64,000 nucleotides of DNA. It comes from Clostridium swellfunianum. GTDB taxonomy: Bacteria > Bacillota > Clostridia > Clostridiales > Clostridiaceae. The notes beneath the pieces are model-generated. The model saw only the letters and a program-made list of their open reading frames with translations. It had not been told where the DNA came from and ran no database searches. The DNA lies in NCBI RefSeq assembly GCF_023656515.1, contig NZ_JAMOFV010000006.1:140549-204548 (forward strand), given 5' to 3'. Both the position numbers and the translations under genes were made by a program. Positions 44,601 to 53,949 of the stretch are shown piece by piece. How positions within the stretch are numbered: position 1 is the first letter of the stretch; each line of letters starts with the position of its first letter.

Positions 44601-46380
44601 AGATTGGCTTGTAAAAGGACTTGATACAACAGAGATTTTAGATTCAGACCTTCAAAATGATGCTGTTCCAGTTGAAAAGGGAAATGTTTATTCCTTAGCT
44701 GCTGAAAAATTTTCAAATGGAAGTAAGGTAGTAGTTGCAGGAACAACTTTCTTCTCAGATTTTGAAACAGCAGGTGGAGATAATGCTTATTCAAATAAGC
44801 AAATTACTGAAAATGTTATAAGCTGGATGTCTGAAGCAGCGCCAGCAGAACTTAAAACAATTGCTGAAGTAAGAGTAGATGCAGACAAAAATGGAGTACC
44901 GGATAACCTAGGTAAGAGATTTGCTATTGAAGGAATAGTTACAGCTCAATCAGAGGCTGTATCTCCTAAGAATGCATTCTTTGAAGTTGTTTATGTTCAA
45001 GACGCTACAGGCGGAATAACAGTGTTCGGTGTTTCTAAAACTGAACTTAAGCTTGGGCAAAAAGTTAGAGTTACAGGCTATGTGGATGCTTATGGAGGAG
45101 ATTCAGAACTTCAAGTTGCCAACGAAATTAAAGATGTTCAAATAATTGATACTTCAATAAATCCTGTAGCACCAAAGGCTATGAGTACAGCTGACAGCAT
45201 GAAAGACGAAAACGAAGGTTGGCTTGTAAAGGTCGAAGGCAAGGTTACAAAGATAGATGGACAAAATATCTTTGTTAATGATGGAACTGGGGAAGCGAGA
45301 GCCTATGTGGAAGGCTATATCAATGATGGAAGTGGAAATACTGATAAGAATGGCAAGTGGGATTCTTCAATAATAGTTGGAGATAGAGTAAGCGTAATAG
45401 GTCTAGCTTCTGAGGATCCAGAAGGGCATAGATTAAGAATAAGAAACACAACAGAGATAGTAAGATTAACAGATACAGTTCCACCTGTTATCACTATTAC
45501 AGGCTTAGAGAACGATGGGGTTTATAAGGAAACTGTCACTCCAGTTGTAAGTGTTGACAAGGGTACTTACTCAATGACTTTAAATGGAGATAATTACTAT
45601 GGAACGCCTATAACTGATGAGAACACTTATATACTAGTGGTAACCGCAGTAAATAGAGATAATTATTCTTCCCAAACCATCATTAATTTTATAATTGATA
45701 AGACAGCTCCTGTTATTTCAATAAGTGGAGTTGAGGATAGTGGAACTTATAATAGAACAGTTACTCCGCTTGTATCAGTTAATGAAGGTAGCTATGTTAT
45801 GACACTAAATGATAAGCTATATAATGGTGAAGAGATTAAAGAAGACGGAAGCTATGTATTAAGTGTTGAGGCAGTTGATAAGGCTGGAAATAGAAGCAAT
45901 GTTTCTATAAAATTTATTATTGATACTACAGCACCTGAAATAACTGTTTCTGGGAACAAAACTGAATATAAATTGGATGAAACAGTTAATTTTAAATTCT
46001 CAGCATCAGATAACTTAACAGGCGTTTTATTACTGAGTATTGTTGATTATAAAGCTGAAGCTTACAATTTGAGTATAGGTAAGAATATAGTTACGGTAGA
46101 AGCTATCGACAAGGCTGGGAATAAGGCAGTGCTTAATGTGGAGTTCGAAGTGAAAGTAACCTATGACAGTCTGGGCAGCTTAACAGAAAGATTTGCCAAT
46201 AAGAAAAATCCATCTCTTGTTAACAAGCTTCAACAGGCAAAATCTGCTGAGGGTAAGGGAAATTTAAAGCAGAAAGAAGCCATGCTAAAAACTTATATAA
46301 GTGAAGTTAAAGTACAAAGAGGAAAAATGATTGACACTGATAAAGCTGACCTGCTAGTAAAATTTGCAGAACAGTTGTAA
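41650..46380 (+). CDS. Large secreted PHP-domain (CehA/McbA-like) multidomain protein
   Basis: This 1576-residue secreted protein has a signal peptide (1-35, cleavage likely after VKA), an OB-fold-like N-terminal domain (about 39-155), and Ig-like domains (about 160-340). The PHP/CehA-McbA-type metallohydrolase domain (about 345-600) has HAH at 354-356, TDH at 385-387 and LNHPGK at 482-487. Then come a CARDB-like beta domain (690-790), a DUF4350/glutamine-amidotransferase-like domain (798-1062), OB-fold domains (1068-1275), three Ig-like repeats (1277-1500) and a C-terminal helical FIMAH-type domain. It probably hydrolyses an extracellular phosphodiester or cell-surface polymer. The TTG start follows AAGGGGGA. 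Confidence 0.8.
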   Translation: MLKKKDFKILGLVMTFLLVFSNFVGIGNINIVKAAGAGTWELPYSVTEAIPVQDNRIATVQGYIVGQPTSEKTVLFSDFDGDTAFAIADSKDEKDVTKMLYVQLPKTPSELRANFGLKTNPTAAGKYVKLTGNLTPYFTPHPGLKSTTKIEEVSSVQILLKNLSLPEIVELTEGDNKTIAVSYDPIDTTEKGVNWNSADETIATVADGKITGVKAGETTITATSKIHSDIKASTKVVVKSIEDKEGPTITRVVPADGETVDVNTQPEAIRVEFSDVSGVNENTIKLILDGTALTSVEKTATSISYKLSTPLSEGSHYAKVELSDTKGNPSTREWSFTVGKAAQKQYNLYYGQLHAHTSLSDGVGTPDEAYEWAKNNAKADYVAITDHSNWFDNDKASENITDVSQSTSTEWKQLHTSADKYTENGKFVGIAGFEMTWSGSTGGWGHINTFNTPWFASRSNSAMDLKTYYNKIAGDTNSISQLNHPGKTFGDFADFGFYSVAADNVVNMVEVGNGEGPVRGSGYFPSYEYYTRALDKGWHLAPTNNQDNHKGKWVNANTARTVMLAEDLTRDSLYDAMRNRRIYSTEDENLKIFYTVNDKPMGSILSNTGSLNAKIKIEDPDLTDKIGKVSIIVNGGAVAVSKTFDSNIAEWNLTLPEGNTYYYVKVDQSDKDIAVTAPVWVGSVVPVGISKLEVSQNPQIVNNPVDITATVYNNGTTELKDVKVEFFEGSIDAEHKIGEGVIASVASALTSTTKTTWTPKTIGEIKLYAKTTITIDGKENNFTNTTSMSVGTAEELVKVVIDGGHYNQYVSGDYKGKMLTLADTLQQKGFMLVQNNDELTASDLEHTKVLIITDPQSKDDSKYGLYKSKFTDAEIEVIKNFVKLGGNLIITSRADYNDKGVTDPSYQSAAQGNTILEAIGSNLRFNDDEVIDKTSNGGQEFRLYFNNYTSSKYNLTNNILDGYTYSAYSGCSVILKQNGDESAVDWLVKGLDTTEILDSDLQNDAVPVEKGNVYSLAAEKFSNGSKVVVAGTTFFSDFETAGGDNAYSNKQITENVISWMSEAAPAELKTIAEVRVDADKNGVPDNLGKRFAIEGIVTAQSEAVSPKNAFFEVVYVQDATGGITVFGVSKTELKLGQKVRVTGYVDAYGGDSELQVANEIKDVQIIDTSINPVAPKAMSTADSMKDENEGWLVKVEGKVTKIDGQNIFVNDGTGEARAYVEGYINDGSGNTDKNGKWDSSIIVGDRVSVIGLASEDPEGHRLRIRNTTEIVRLTDTVPPVITITGLENDGVYKETVTPVVSVDKGTYSMTLNGDNYYGTPITDENTYILVVTAVNRDNYSSQTIINFIIDKTAPVISISGVEDSGTYNRTVTPLVSVNEGSYVMTLNDKLYNGEEIKEDGSYVLSVEAVDKAGNRSNVSIKFIIDTTAPEITVSGNKTEYKLDETVNFKFSASDNLTGVLLLSIVDYKAEAYNLSIGKNIVTVEAIDKAGNKAVLNVEFEVKVTYDSLGSLTERFANKKNPSLVNKLQQAKSAEGKGNLKQKEAMLKTYISEVKVQRGKMIDTDKADLLVKFAEQL

Positions 46381-46385
46381 AAAGA

Positions 46386-46415
46386 GAAGCGAGAGCCAAA
46401 CTTGGTTCTCGCTTC
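46386..46415. terminator. Bidirectional terminator between convergent genes
   Basis: GAAGCGAGA and TCTCGCTTC arms, with inner GCCAA/TTGG pairs, lie between the large secreted protein gene and cca. Confidence 0.88.
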
Positions 46416-46419
46416 TATG

Positions 46420-47748
46420 TTATCTAAACTTATTTTTAGCTATATCCAAGAGTTTTTCTTTAGTATTTAACTCCGGCTTTTCCATAACCTTCTCAAGTAA
46501 ATCCTTTAAAACAACACCAATTTCCTTACCAGGCTTAACTCCAAGCTTAATCAAATCATCTCCAGTAATTTTGAGCTGGCTTACTGTAAATGGTTCACCA
46601 TTATCAAGTATCTTCTTAACATCATTTTTTCTTTTCAGGATGGGGCTATAATCTGCATTCTTTTTATGGCCTTTGCTGTCAGCAATCTGAAGTTCAAAAA
46701 GATCGTCTAAGTTCTCAACTCCAACGCGTGAAATAAATTTTTTCAGCGTTTTGTTTTTCATGTTATTATATGCAGACATATGCTCTGTTACAATAATTAG
46801 AACCTTCTTAATTGTAGCATTGTCGTATTTTAATCTCTTTAAAATAACTTCCGACATTTCTGCGCTAACTATATTATGACCGTAGAAATGGCCGATACCT
46901 TTTTTATCGATAGTAAAGGTTCTTGGCTTTCCTATATCATGAAGAAGAGCACCTAATCTAACAGGCAGGCTTTCAATAGAATTATCTAAAACCGCCATAA
47001 TATGATCAAACACATTCTTGTCGTGGTGTGGATTTTTTTGGTCGAAGCCTACAGATTCGTTAAGCTCAGGAATTATATTATCTAAAAGTTTAGTCTCCTG
47101 GAGCATTATAATACCTCTACTAGGAACAGGTGACATAAGAATTTTATCTAGTTCATCACGGATTCTTTCTGAGCTTACATTCTTAAGAAGATGATAGTTA
47201 CTGCCTATAGCTTCATAGGTGTCTTTCTCTATACTAAACCTAAGTTGACAAGCAAACCTTATTGCTCTAAGCATTCTTAAAGCATCTTCAGTAAAGCGTT
47301 TATTCGGATCACCTACACATCTAATTGTCTTATTTTTTAGATCTTCAATACCATTAAACATATCTACAAGGCCTTCAACCTCATTGTAAGCCAAGGCATT
47401 TACGGTAAAATCTCTTCGACTCAAGTCTTCTTTCAAGGAACGAGTAAATACAACTTCATCTGGATGGCGGTTATCTGAGTATTCGCCATCTATTCTATAA
47501 GTTGTTACCTCGTAATTTTCCTTATTTATTACCACAGTAACAGTCCCGTGCTTTATGCCTGTAGGAATGGTTTTATCAAAAAGCTTTATAATTTCCTCAG
47601 GAAGTGCACTGGTGGTTATGTCCCAGTCCCTAAGCTGTCTTTTCAGCAAGCTATCTCTAACACAGCCACCCACTATATAGGCTTCGAAATTATTTTTATT
47701 TAAAGTATCTAATATGAAAGATACATCTTTAGTCGTTTCAATTTTCAT
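46420..47748 (-). CDS. cca: CCA tRNA nucleotidyltransferase with HD domain
   Basis: This enzyme of about 442 residues adds or repairs the 3'-CCA of tRNAs. The N-terminal nucleotidyltransferase part has VGGCVRDSLL and RDWDITTSA (metal-binding DxD), the SRRDFTVNALAY motif and RCVGDP. The tRNA-binding domain follows. A C-terminal HD domain (LGALLHDIGKP, HNIVSAEM) may give phosphohydrolase activity. The second ATG at 47748 is the likelier start, as GAGG is 9 nt upstream of it but only 3 nt before the first ATG. Confidence 0.9.
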   Translation of the reverse strand: MKIETTKDVSFILDTLNKNNFEAYIVGGCVRDSLLKRQLRDWDITTSALPEEIIKLFDKTIPTGIKHGTVTVVINKENYEVTTYRIDGEYSDNRHPDEVVFTRSLKEDLSRRDFTVNALAYNEVEGLVDMFNGIEDLKNKTIRCVGDPNKRFTEDALRMLRAIRFACQLRFSIEKDTYEAIGSNYHLLKNVSSERIRDELDKILMSPVPSRGIIMLQETKLLDNIIPELNESVGFDQKNPHHDKNVFDHIMAVLDNSIESLPVRLGALLHDIGKPRTFTIDKKGIGHFYGHNIVSAEMSEVILKRLKYDNATIKKVLIIVTEHMSAYNNMKNKTLKKFISRVGVENLDDLFELQIADSKGHKKNADYSPILKRKNDVKKILDNGEPFTVSQLKITGDDLIKLGVKPGKEIGVVLKDLLEKVMEKPELNTKEKLLDIAKNKFR

Positions 47749-47828
47749 TTGCATCTACCTCATTTCAAGGACAAATCATTTCTTATATTACTAGTATAGC
47801 ATTTTTAACTGTTTTTAATAAATAAAAA

Positions 47829-47850
47829 AGAAAAGGACTAGCCTTTTCTT
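47829..47850 (-). terminator. Intrinsic terminator of the L,D-transpeptidase gene
   Basis: AAGAAAAGG pairs with CCTTTTCTT. On the minus strand it is followed by TTTTTTATT. Confidence 0.8.
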
Positions 47851-47853
47851 AAA

Positions 47854-48771
47854 TTAATTCGACCAAATAGCAGTTCCTGCAGGTATGTTGTCATATATAA
47901 ATTTTGCATTTTCTGTTGCAAGTCTTACACAACCGTGCGATGCAGGTACACCTAAGGTACTGTCTATAATTCTTTCGCCTTTATTATCATATAATACGCT
48001 GTGGAAAAGGTAATTACCTTTGATTTGGGTATACCACTTGCAGCGAGCTCCTCCATCTGCTATGAAGTAACTGCCCTTTACACCAACTTCAAAGTTTCCT
48101 TTAATTGTCGGAGTATAAGACTTTCCAGTAGAGCAGACCATTGATTTTAGAAGCTTCCAATTCTTATTTGAGCCTGTAAAAATATTAACCCTCTGTTTTG
48201 GAATATCAATCCAAATAAGATATTTAGTTTTGCTAGGAAAATTTTTATTGTTTATATATTGCTCCAATGATGCTGCACCATTGGTTTTTGGTGGAGTCAC
48301 TGATGAGGGCTTTGGTGCTGGCGGTATATACGTAGTCTCTGCAGTAGGATTTTTTTCTAGAGCTTTGAAGGTTGCAGGTCCAACAACTCCATCTGCATTA
48401 ATTTTATTTCTCTTTTGAAAATCTATTACAGCAGCGGTTGTTGAAGAACCATAATCACCATCAACAATAAGTTTGTAGCCAAACTTATTTAGCTTTTGCT
48501 GTATTTCTTTAATTTTTTTACCTTTATCACCCTGCCTAAAAGTTGTAGGTTCCTTTGGTAGTTGATCAGCAGGGGGAGTAGGTTTTATTTCTTCTTTAGG
48601 AGATTCAGAAATTGGAGCAGGCTTTACTTGATCTTTAGCAGGCTCGGTTGTTACTGGTATAATAACAGGAGTGTTAGGTTGATCAAGACCTAAGTTAGTA
48701 TCCTTAGTACAGCTGGTTAACGAAACAGCAAGTAAAAATGGTAAGACAAATGCTAAGGCTTTCTTATTCAT
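47854..48771 (-). CDS. L,D-transpeptidase lipoprotein with peptidoglycan-binding domain
   Basis: This 305-residue lipoprotein has a signal peptide ending in the lipobox LTSC (Cys21), a Pro/Lys/Glu-rich linker (about 30-75), a peptidoglycan-binding domain (PG_binding_1, about 80-140; GDKGKKIKEIQQKLNKFGYK), and a C-terminal YkuD catalytic domain with SHGCVRLAT (catalytic Cys in HGC). It acts outside the membrane, cross-linking or anchoring to peptidoglycan. It has its own terminator. Confidence 0.92.
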   Translation of the reverse strand: MNKKALAFVLPFLLAVSLTSCTKDTNLGLDQPNTPVIIPVTTEPAKDQVKPAPISESPKEEIKPTPPADQLPKEPTTFRQGDKGKKIKEIQQKLNKFGYKLIVDGDYGSSTTAAVIDFQKRNKINADGVVGPATFKALEKNPTAETTYIPPAPKPSSVTPPKTNGAASLEQYINNKNFPSKTKYLIWIDIPKQRVNIFTGSNKNWKLLKSMVCSTGKSYTPTIKGNFEVGVKGSYFIADGGARCKWYTQIKGNYLFHSVLYDNKGERIIDSTLGVPASHGCVRLATENAKFIYDNIPAGTAIWSN

Positions 48772-48856
48772 TAATACATAACCTCATACCAATATTTTTA
48801 AGGATAAATCAATCTCTTACCATTATATTCAACTAAAGCAGGAATGTTACAAAAAA

Positions 48857-48885
48857 TGAACAGACCATATAATAAAGTCTGTTCA
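48857..48885 (-). terminator. Intrinsic terminator of brnQ
   Basis: TGAACAGAC and GTCTGTTCA arms. On the minus strand the stem is followed by TTTTTT. Confidence 0.85.
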
Positions 48886-48903
48886 GTAAATCAAAATTAT
48901 TTT

Positions 48904-50217
48904 TTAAGCTGTCTTTTTTAACTCTTCTCTATCTATACCTTCATCCTTTATAAGCCAAGAGCTTATAAACATAGCAACAAATGCAGGTATAACCCATGCG
49001 AAACCATTGCTTGCTAAAGGAATCAGAAGGAATATGCTTTTAATTGCTGTAGGCAAATAACCAAGACCAGTTAAAGTATCAATTATGCTGACAACAAGTG
49101 TTGTATAAACTGCTGCAGCTACTACTTTATTGTGCTTTATCAATTTTCCCATCAGTGTAGTTAATATGAGGACTATAACCACTGGATAAAGTATGCTGAG
49201 AATTGGAGAAGCAAACTGCACAATATTATCCACTCCCATCATTGCAACAAATATGCTTAATACTGTTATAAGCATCACATTAACCTTATAGGAAACTTTT
49301 CCATTCGTAAGTGTTTTGCTGAAAAATTCTGCTGCTGTAGCTGTAAGACCAATGGAAGTAGTCAGGCAGGCAAGAGCGACAGAAAGTCCAAGTGCTATGC
49401 TGCCAAAGCTGCCTAAAGTTCTACGCGCTATCTCAATAACTAATTCAGTCTTCGTTATATCTTGGGGAAATATTTGAACTGTTTGAGCACCTAAGTAAAG
49501 AAGTCCTCCATATACAAAAGCTAAACCAAGCACTGCAACAAGACCTGCTTTAATTGTTGTGGATACTATTTCAGAGTTTTTCTTATAGCCTCTAGAAGCT
49601 ACCGAGGCAATTATTATAGAAGAAAACATAACAGAAGCCATTGCATCCATAGTTTGGTATCCCTCTAGAAGTGCTCTTGGCAGTACATTTGCAACTGGAG
49701 TTGCAGTTATCGCCCCTATAGGTGTAACAATACCTTTAATAATTATTGAGGCAAGCATTAAAAGTAAAATTGGTGTTAGTATTTTTCCTATGTTATCAAT
49801 TATTGAAGAAGGCTTCAATACAAAAGCTAAATTAATTAGAAAGTATATTATGATAGCTGCTAGTGGACTTATAAATGGGAACAAAGGCTTTATACCTAAT
49901 TCATATGTAGTAGCAGCAGTTCTTGGTATTGCCAAAAGAGGACCAATAGCAAGTACTAAAGCTGTACCTGCAATCAGTGAGAAATTTTTTGACACTTTGC
50001 TGGCCATATCATCAAAGCTGCCATTGATTTTAGCTGAAGCAATAATGCCCATAAGAGGAAGTCCAACTCCGGTTAAAAGAAAGCCGATTATAGCAGGTAA
50101 GAATTTAGTTCCAACCATTTTTCCTAAAGTTGGAGGGAAAATTAAATTTCCTGCTCCGAAGAACATTGCAAAAAGTGCAAAGCCGATTACTATTATGTCT
50201 TTTGAAGATTTTTTCAT
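48904..50217 (-). CDS. brnQ: Branched-chain amino-acid:cation symporter BrnQ
   Basis: This 437-residue polytopic membrane protein (about 12 helices) has the family start FALFAMFFGAGNLIFPPTLG, the PLLAIPRTAATTYELGI motif and the FVYGGLLYLGA region of LIVCS transporters. It imports leucine, isoleucine and valine with Na+ or H+. The ATG follows TAGGAGGAA at good spacing. No T-box or other amino-acid riboswitch is evident in the leader of about 235 bp, which is divergent from a protease gene. Confidence 0.93.
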   Translation of the reverse strand: MKKSSKDIIVIGFALFAMFFGAGNLIFPPTLGKMVGTKFLPAIIGFLLTGVGLPLMGIIASAKINGSFDDMASKVSKNFSLIAGTALVLAIGPLLAIPRTAATTYELGIKPLFPFISPLAAIIIYFLINLAFVLKPSSIIDNIGKILTPILLLMLASIIIKGIVTPIGAITATPVANVLPRALLEGYQTMDAMASVMFSSIIIASVASRGYKKNSEIVSTTIKAGLVAVLGLAFVYGGLLYLGAQTVQIFPQDITKTELVIEIARRTLGSFGSIALGLSVALACLTTSIGLTATAAEFFSKTLTNGKVSYKVNVMLITVLSIFVAMMGVDNIVQFASPILSILYPVVIVLILTTLMGKLIKHNKVVAAAVYTTLVVSIIDTLTGLGYLPTAIKSIFLLIPLASNGFAWVIPAFVAMFISSWLIKDEGIDREELKKTA

Positions 50218-50455
50218 AGATTCCTCCTAAGTATATTACTGTAAGTCTTTAAGTATATTGTGCATAAATAATATAATATTATGTTTCATAGCAATTGTAC
50301 AAGCAAAATATTAACTTTATTTTTGATTTTTAGGGGGAGGGAAAGAGGTGATTGGTTAGTTTTCCATAAACTCCTCATATAAACTCGTCATGTGACCTTG
50401 TATAATAAAAGGCACAATAAATAAATTTATTAATATGGTGAGGAGGTTTAAAAAT

Positions 50456-51475
50456 ATGAATAGATTTATGAGAAGTTTACTTTTAACATCGGCTTCTTTT
50501 TGTATTTTACTAAGCGGTTGCTCACCAAAGATAGATACTGCCCAACATGAGAACATGACAAGTAGTGTACAAGAATTTTCAAATGCTGGCACTGCTGATA
50601 ATATAGATTTGACAGAGCAGTGGGCAATAATCCACACGAAAAGCAATTTAGCATGGAAGGTTCATAAACAGAAGAAGCAGATAAAGGTTGCTGTAGTGGA
50701 TACAGGGGTAGATTATAATCATCCTGATCTTAAAGATAGAGTGTTAAAGGAGGAGGGGTTTAATTTTATAAATAACAGCAATGATACAATGGATGACAAC
50801 TGGCATGGCACCCATGTGGCGGGGATAATAGCTGCGGATACTTCAAATAACTTCGGGGTTGCTGGTGTAGTTGGAAATTATGATGTAAAGATAATACCTG
50901 TTAAGGTTCTAAATGGAAAAGGCGAAGGATCTTCTGATATAATGGCTATCGGAATAAAATATGCTGCAGACAAAGGTGTAGACATAATAAATTTTAGTGT
51001 AGGTTTTGATGTTATGGATCCTTATATTGGGGAAGCTATTAAATATGCAAGAAGTAAAGGAGTTTTTGTGGTAGTATCTTCAGGAAACAATGATAGAAAC
51101 TCCGACTTTACTAGCCCTGCAGGAGATGAGGGGGCATATACAGTGGCTTCTATTAATTCAAATGATGAAAAAAGCATATTTTCTAATTTTGGTTCTTCGG
51201 TAAAAATCTCAGCTCCAGGTGAGAATATACTAAGTACTATTCCTGGAGGTAATTATGATTATAGAAATGGTACAAGCATGGCGGCCCCAATAGTAGCTGG
51301 TGCTGCAGCTATGATGAAGGCGGTTAATCCCAATTTAACACCAGAACAAATAGAACAAATACTAAATAAAACAGCAGATGATGTGATGGAAAAAGGAAAA
51401 GATAAAAGTACGGGTTTTGGAATATTAAATGCTGAAACTGCTGTGGAAATGGCTGATAACTATGATAAAGTATAG
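50456..51475 (+). CDS. Subtilisin-like (S8) serine protease, lipoprotein
   Basis: This protein of about 339 residues has a lipobox LLSGC (Cys22), a short propeptide-like stretch (23-65), and the S8 catalytic triad: Asp82 (AVVDTGVD), His117 (WHGTHVAG) and Ser274 (NGTSMAAP), with the oxyanion Asn in SSGNND. It should be anchored to the outer face of the membrane and degrade or process extracellular peptides. The ATG at 50456 is preferred to one at 50435 because AGGAGG lies 9 nt upstream. A terminator follows. Confidence 0.92.
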   Translation: MNRFMRSLLLTSASFCILLSGCSPKIDTAQHENMTSSVQEFSNAGTADNIDLTEQWAIIHTKSNLAWKVHKQKKQIKVAVVDTGVDYNHPDLKDRVLKEEGFNFINNSNDTMDDNWHGTHVAGIIAADTSNNFGVAGVVGNYDVKIIPVKVLNGKGEGSSDIMAIGIKYAADKGVDIINFSVGFDVMDPYIGEAIKYARSKGVFVVVSSGNNDRNSDFTSPAGDEGAYTVASINSNDEKSIFSNFGSSVKISAPGENILSTIPGGNYDYRNGTSMAAPIVAGAAAMMKAVNPNLTPEQIEQILNKTADDVMEKGKDKSTGFGILNAETAVEMADNYDKV

Positions 51476-51483
51476 AAGGCATT

Positions 51484-51528
51484 AAAAAAGCGTAATCTTG
51501 TGTATTTAGTACAAGATTACGCTTTTGT
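51484..51528 (+). terminator. Intrinsic terminator of the subtilisin-like gene
   Basis: AAAAGCGTAATCTTGT pairs perfectly with ACAAGATTACGCTTTT across a 9-nt loop. Confidence 0.92.
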
Positions 51529-51547
51529 TATATATCATAAATATGCC

Positions 51548-51576
51548 TTGATAATAATCGGTATGTGATATATTAT
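51548..51576 (+). promoter_or_regulatory. Sigma-A-type promoter of fbp
   Basis: TTGATA (51548-51553) and TATTAT (51571-51576) with a 17-bp spacer lie about 90 bp before the fbp start. Confidence 0.6.
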
Positions 51577-51664
51577 ATAAATAATATGGTATCATAATTG
51601 TGATATTTTACATATAATATTGTGTATTGTTATCATTTTTATCATGAAATTAGGGGGAAGGGTA

Positions 51665-53662
51665 ATGGCACTTGCAGAGGAAAATCTAACAGAAGGACTG
51701 GAATATGATTTGAAATATTTAAAGCTTTTGTCAAATCAATATCCTACAATAGCAGAAGCTTGTACGGAGATTATTAATCTTCAGGCTATACTTAATCTGC
51801 CAAAGGGAACAGAACATTTCTTAACGGATATTCACGGAGAATATGAGCCTTTTATCCATGTGCTTAAAAATGCATCAGGTGTTATAAAAAGGAAAATAAA
51901 TGATATTTTTGGGAACTCTTTGAGAAAAAAGGATATAAAAAGTCTTGCTACACTCATTTATTATCCAGAGCAAAAGCTTGAGCTTATGCTTAAGGATGAG
52001 AGTAACATAGAAGATTGGTACAAAATAACTCTATACAGGCTCATTGAAATATGCAGATATGTATCTTCTAAGTATACTCGTTCAAAAGTTAGAAAAGCAC
52101 TTCCCAAAGACTTTGCATATATAATCGAAGAATTGCTTCATGAACAGCCGGATAGGCTTGATAAGGAAGAATACTACAGTGAAATAATAATGACAATTAT
52201 AAGAATAGGAAGAGCAAATGAATTTATTACAGCTATATCAAAACTTATTCAAAGATTAGTAGTTGATAGGCTTCATATTGTAGGAGATATATTTGATAGG
52301 GGACCTGGTGCTGATATTGTTATGGATACTCTTATGAATTATCATTCAGTAGATATTCAATGGGGAAATCACGACATTCTTTGGATGGGAGCAGCAGCAG
52401 GAAGTGAAGCATGTATTGCTACTGTGCTAAGAATTTGTGCCAGATATGCTAATTTAGATACTATAGAAGATGGTTATGGAATAAATCTTCTGCCTCTTGC
52501 TACATTTGCATTGGAATTTTATAAAAATGATGATTGTTTGAATTTTAAACCTAAAATAGAAAGCGATAAAAATTACAGTGAAAAAGATATTAAGCTTATA
52601 GCTCAAATGCATAAGGCTATTGCAATTATCCAATTTAAACTTGAAGGTGAAATAATTAAGAGGCGTTCTCATTTCAACATGGAGGATAGACTTCTTTTAG
52701 AAAAGATAAATTATGGTGAGGGTACAATTGATTTAGAAGGGAAAAATTACAAATTGAAGGACATACATTTTCCTACTATAGACCCTAAAAATCCATATGA
52801 GCTCACTATAGAAGAAAGAGAGCTTATGGAAAAGCTTAAGTCTTCTTTCCTAAATAGCGAAAAGCTTCAAAAGCATATAAGTTTTCTCTTTGCGAAAGGC
52901 AGCATGTATTTAAACTATAATTCGAATCTTTTATATCACGGATGTATTCCTTTAAATGAAGATGGAAGTTTAAAAAAAGTTAAGATAGGTGCTACTGGAC
53001 GAGAGTACAAAGGAAAAGAACTCTTAGATAGATTTGAAATACTGGCAAGAGAAGGTTATTTTTATAAGAACAATCCTGAAGCCAAGCTTTATGGTATGGA
53101 TGTTATATGGTACCTTTGGACTGGAACTGATTCGCCTCTCTTCGGTAAAAACAAGATGACTACCTTTGAAAGATATTTTATAGCAGAGGAAGAAACTCAT
53201 GTTGAAAAGAAAAATCCATATTTTAAATATAGAGACGATGAAAAAATGTGTGCTTCTATTTTAAAAGAATTTGGACTTAATCCTGAAAGTGCACATATAA
53301 TTAATGGTCATATACCTGTAAAAAGCAAGAAAGGTGAAAGTCCAATCAAAGCAAAAGGTAAGTTGTTAGTTATTGATGGGGGCTTTTCAAGAGCTTATCA
53401 AGGGCAGACAGGAATAGCGGGTTATACTCTTATATATAATTCATATGGATTAGTTTTAGTTTCTCACGAACCTTTTGAATCTACTCAGAAGGCAATAGAA
53501 GAGGAAAAAGATATACTTTCTACAACTGTAGTTTTAGAGCAGGAGGTTGAGAGAAAGCGGGTAGGAGATACTGATATAGGAATTGAACTTAAGCAGCAGA
53601 TAAGAGCTTTGGAAATGCTGCTTGAGGCATATAGGAAAGGTCTTATAAAAGAACAGAGATAA
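51665..53662 (+). CDS. fbp: Fructose-1,6-bisphosphatase, class III
   Basis: This protein of about 665 residues matches the long Firmicute Fbp (B. subtilis about 671). Metallophosphatase motifs are [11 protein letters not shown] (Asp/His), [11 protein letters not shown] and [11 protein letters not shown], with C-terminal [10 protein letters not shown] and [11 protein letters not shown]. It converts fructose-1,6-bisphosphate to fructose-6-phosphate in gluconeogenesis. The ATG at 51665 follows GGGGGAAGGG; an upstream start at 51620 lacks a site. A promoter lies at 51548-51576 and a hairpin terminator follows. Confidence 0.96.
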   Translation: MALAEENLTEGLEYDLKYLKLLSNQYPTIAEACTEIINLQAILNLPKGTEHFLTDIHGEYEPFIHVLKNASGVIKRKINDIFGNSLRKKDIKSLATLIYYPEQKLELMLKDESNIEDWYKITLYRLIEICRYVSSKYTRSKVRKALPKDFAYIIEELLHEQPDRLDKEEYYSEIIMTIIRIGRANEFITAISKLIQRLVVDRLHIVGDIFDRGPGADIVMDTLMNYHSVDIQWGNHDILWMGAAAGSEACIATVLRICARYANLDTIEDGYGINLLPLATFALEFYKNDDCLNFKPKIESDKNYSEKDIKLIAQMHKAIAIIQFKLEGEIIKRRSHFNMEDRLLLEKINYGEGTIDLEGKNYKLKDIHFPTIDPKNPYELTIEERELMEKLKSSFLNSEKLQKHISFLFAKGSMYLNYNSNLLYHGCIPLNEDGSLKKVKIGATGREYKGKELLDRFEILAREGYFYKNNPEAKLYGMDVIWYLWTGTDSPLFGKNKMTTFERYFIAEEETHVEKKNPYFKYRDDEKMCASILKEFGLNPESAHIINGHIPVKSKKGESPIKAKGKLLVIDGGFSRAYQGQTGIAGYTLIYNSYGLVLVSHEPFESTQKAIEEEKDILSTTVVLEQEVERKRVGDTDIGIELKQQIRALEMLLEAYRKGLIKEQR

Positions 53663-53687
53663 CTTAAGATTAATAAGTAAGTGTGGA

Positions 53688-53731
53688 TTAACTGCTTCTC
53701 TAGTCAAACTATAGAAGCAGTTAATTAGTTT
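53688..53731 (+). terminator. Probable terminator of fbp
   Basis: TTAACTGCTTCT pairs with AGAAGCAGTTAA across a 13-nt loop and is followed by TTAGTTTT. Confidence 0.75.
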
Positions 53732-53949
53732 TAAGGAAAACTTAAGAATTATTTAGATAATTATTTAATAATTAAGTGATACCATTGACTTGTAGGATTA
53801 TTAAAGTATGGTAATATGAGTAAAAATATAAAACTTAATAAAAAATTATAGGTATTATTATATTTATATGGTAATATATATTTATAATTATTTTGTGTTG
53901 GAATTATATTTTTCTTTTTTATTCATACCGAAGGGAGAGAAATTATCTA

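Noticed and set aside
50218-50455. T-box leader before brnQ
   Set aside because: No T-box bulge sequence (such as AGGGTGG) or specifier hairpin was found.
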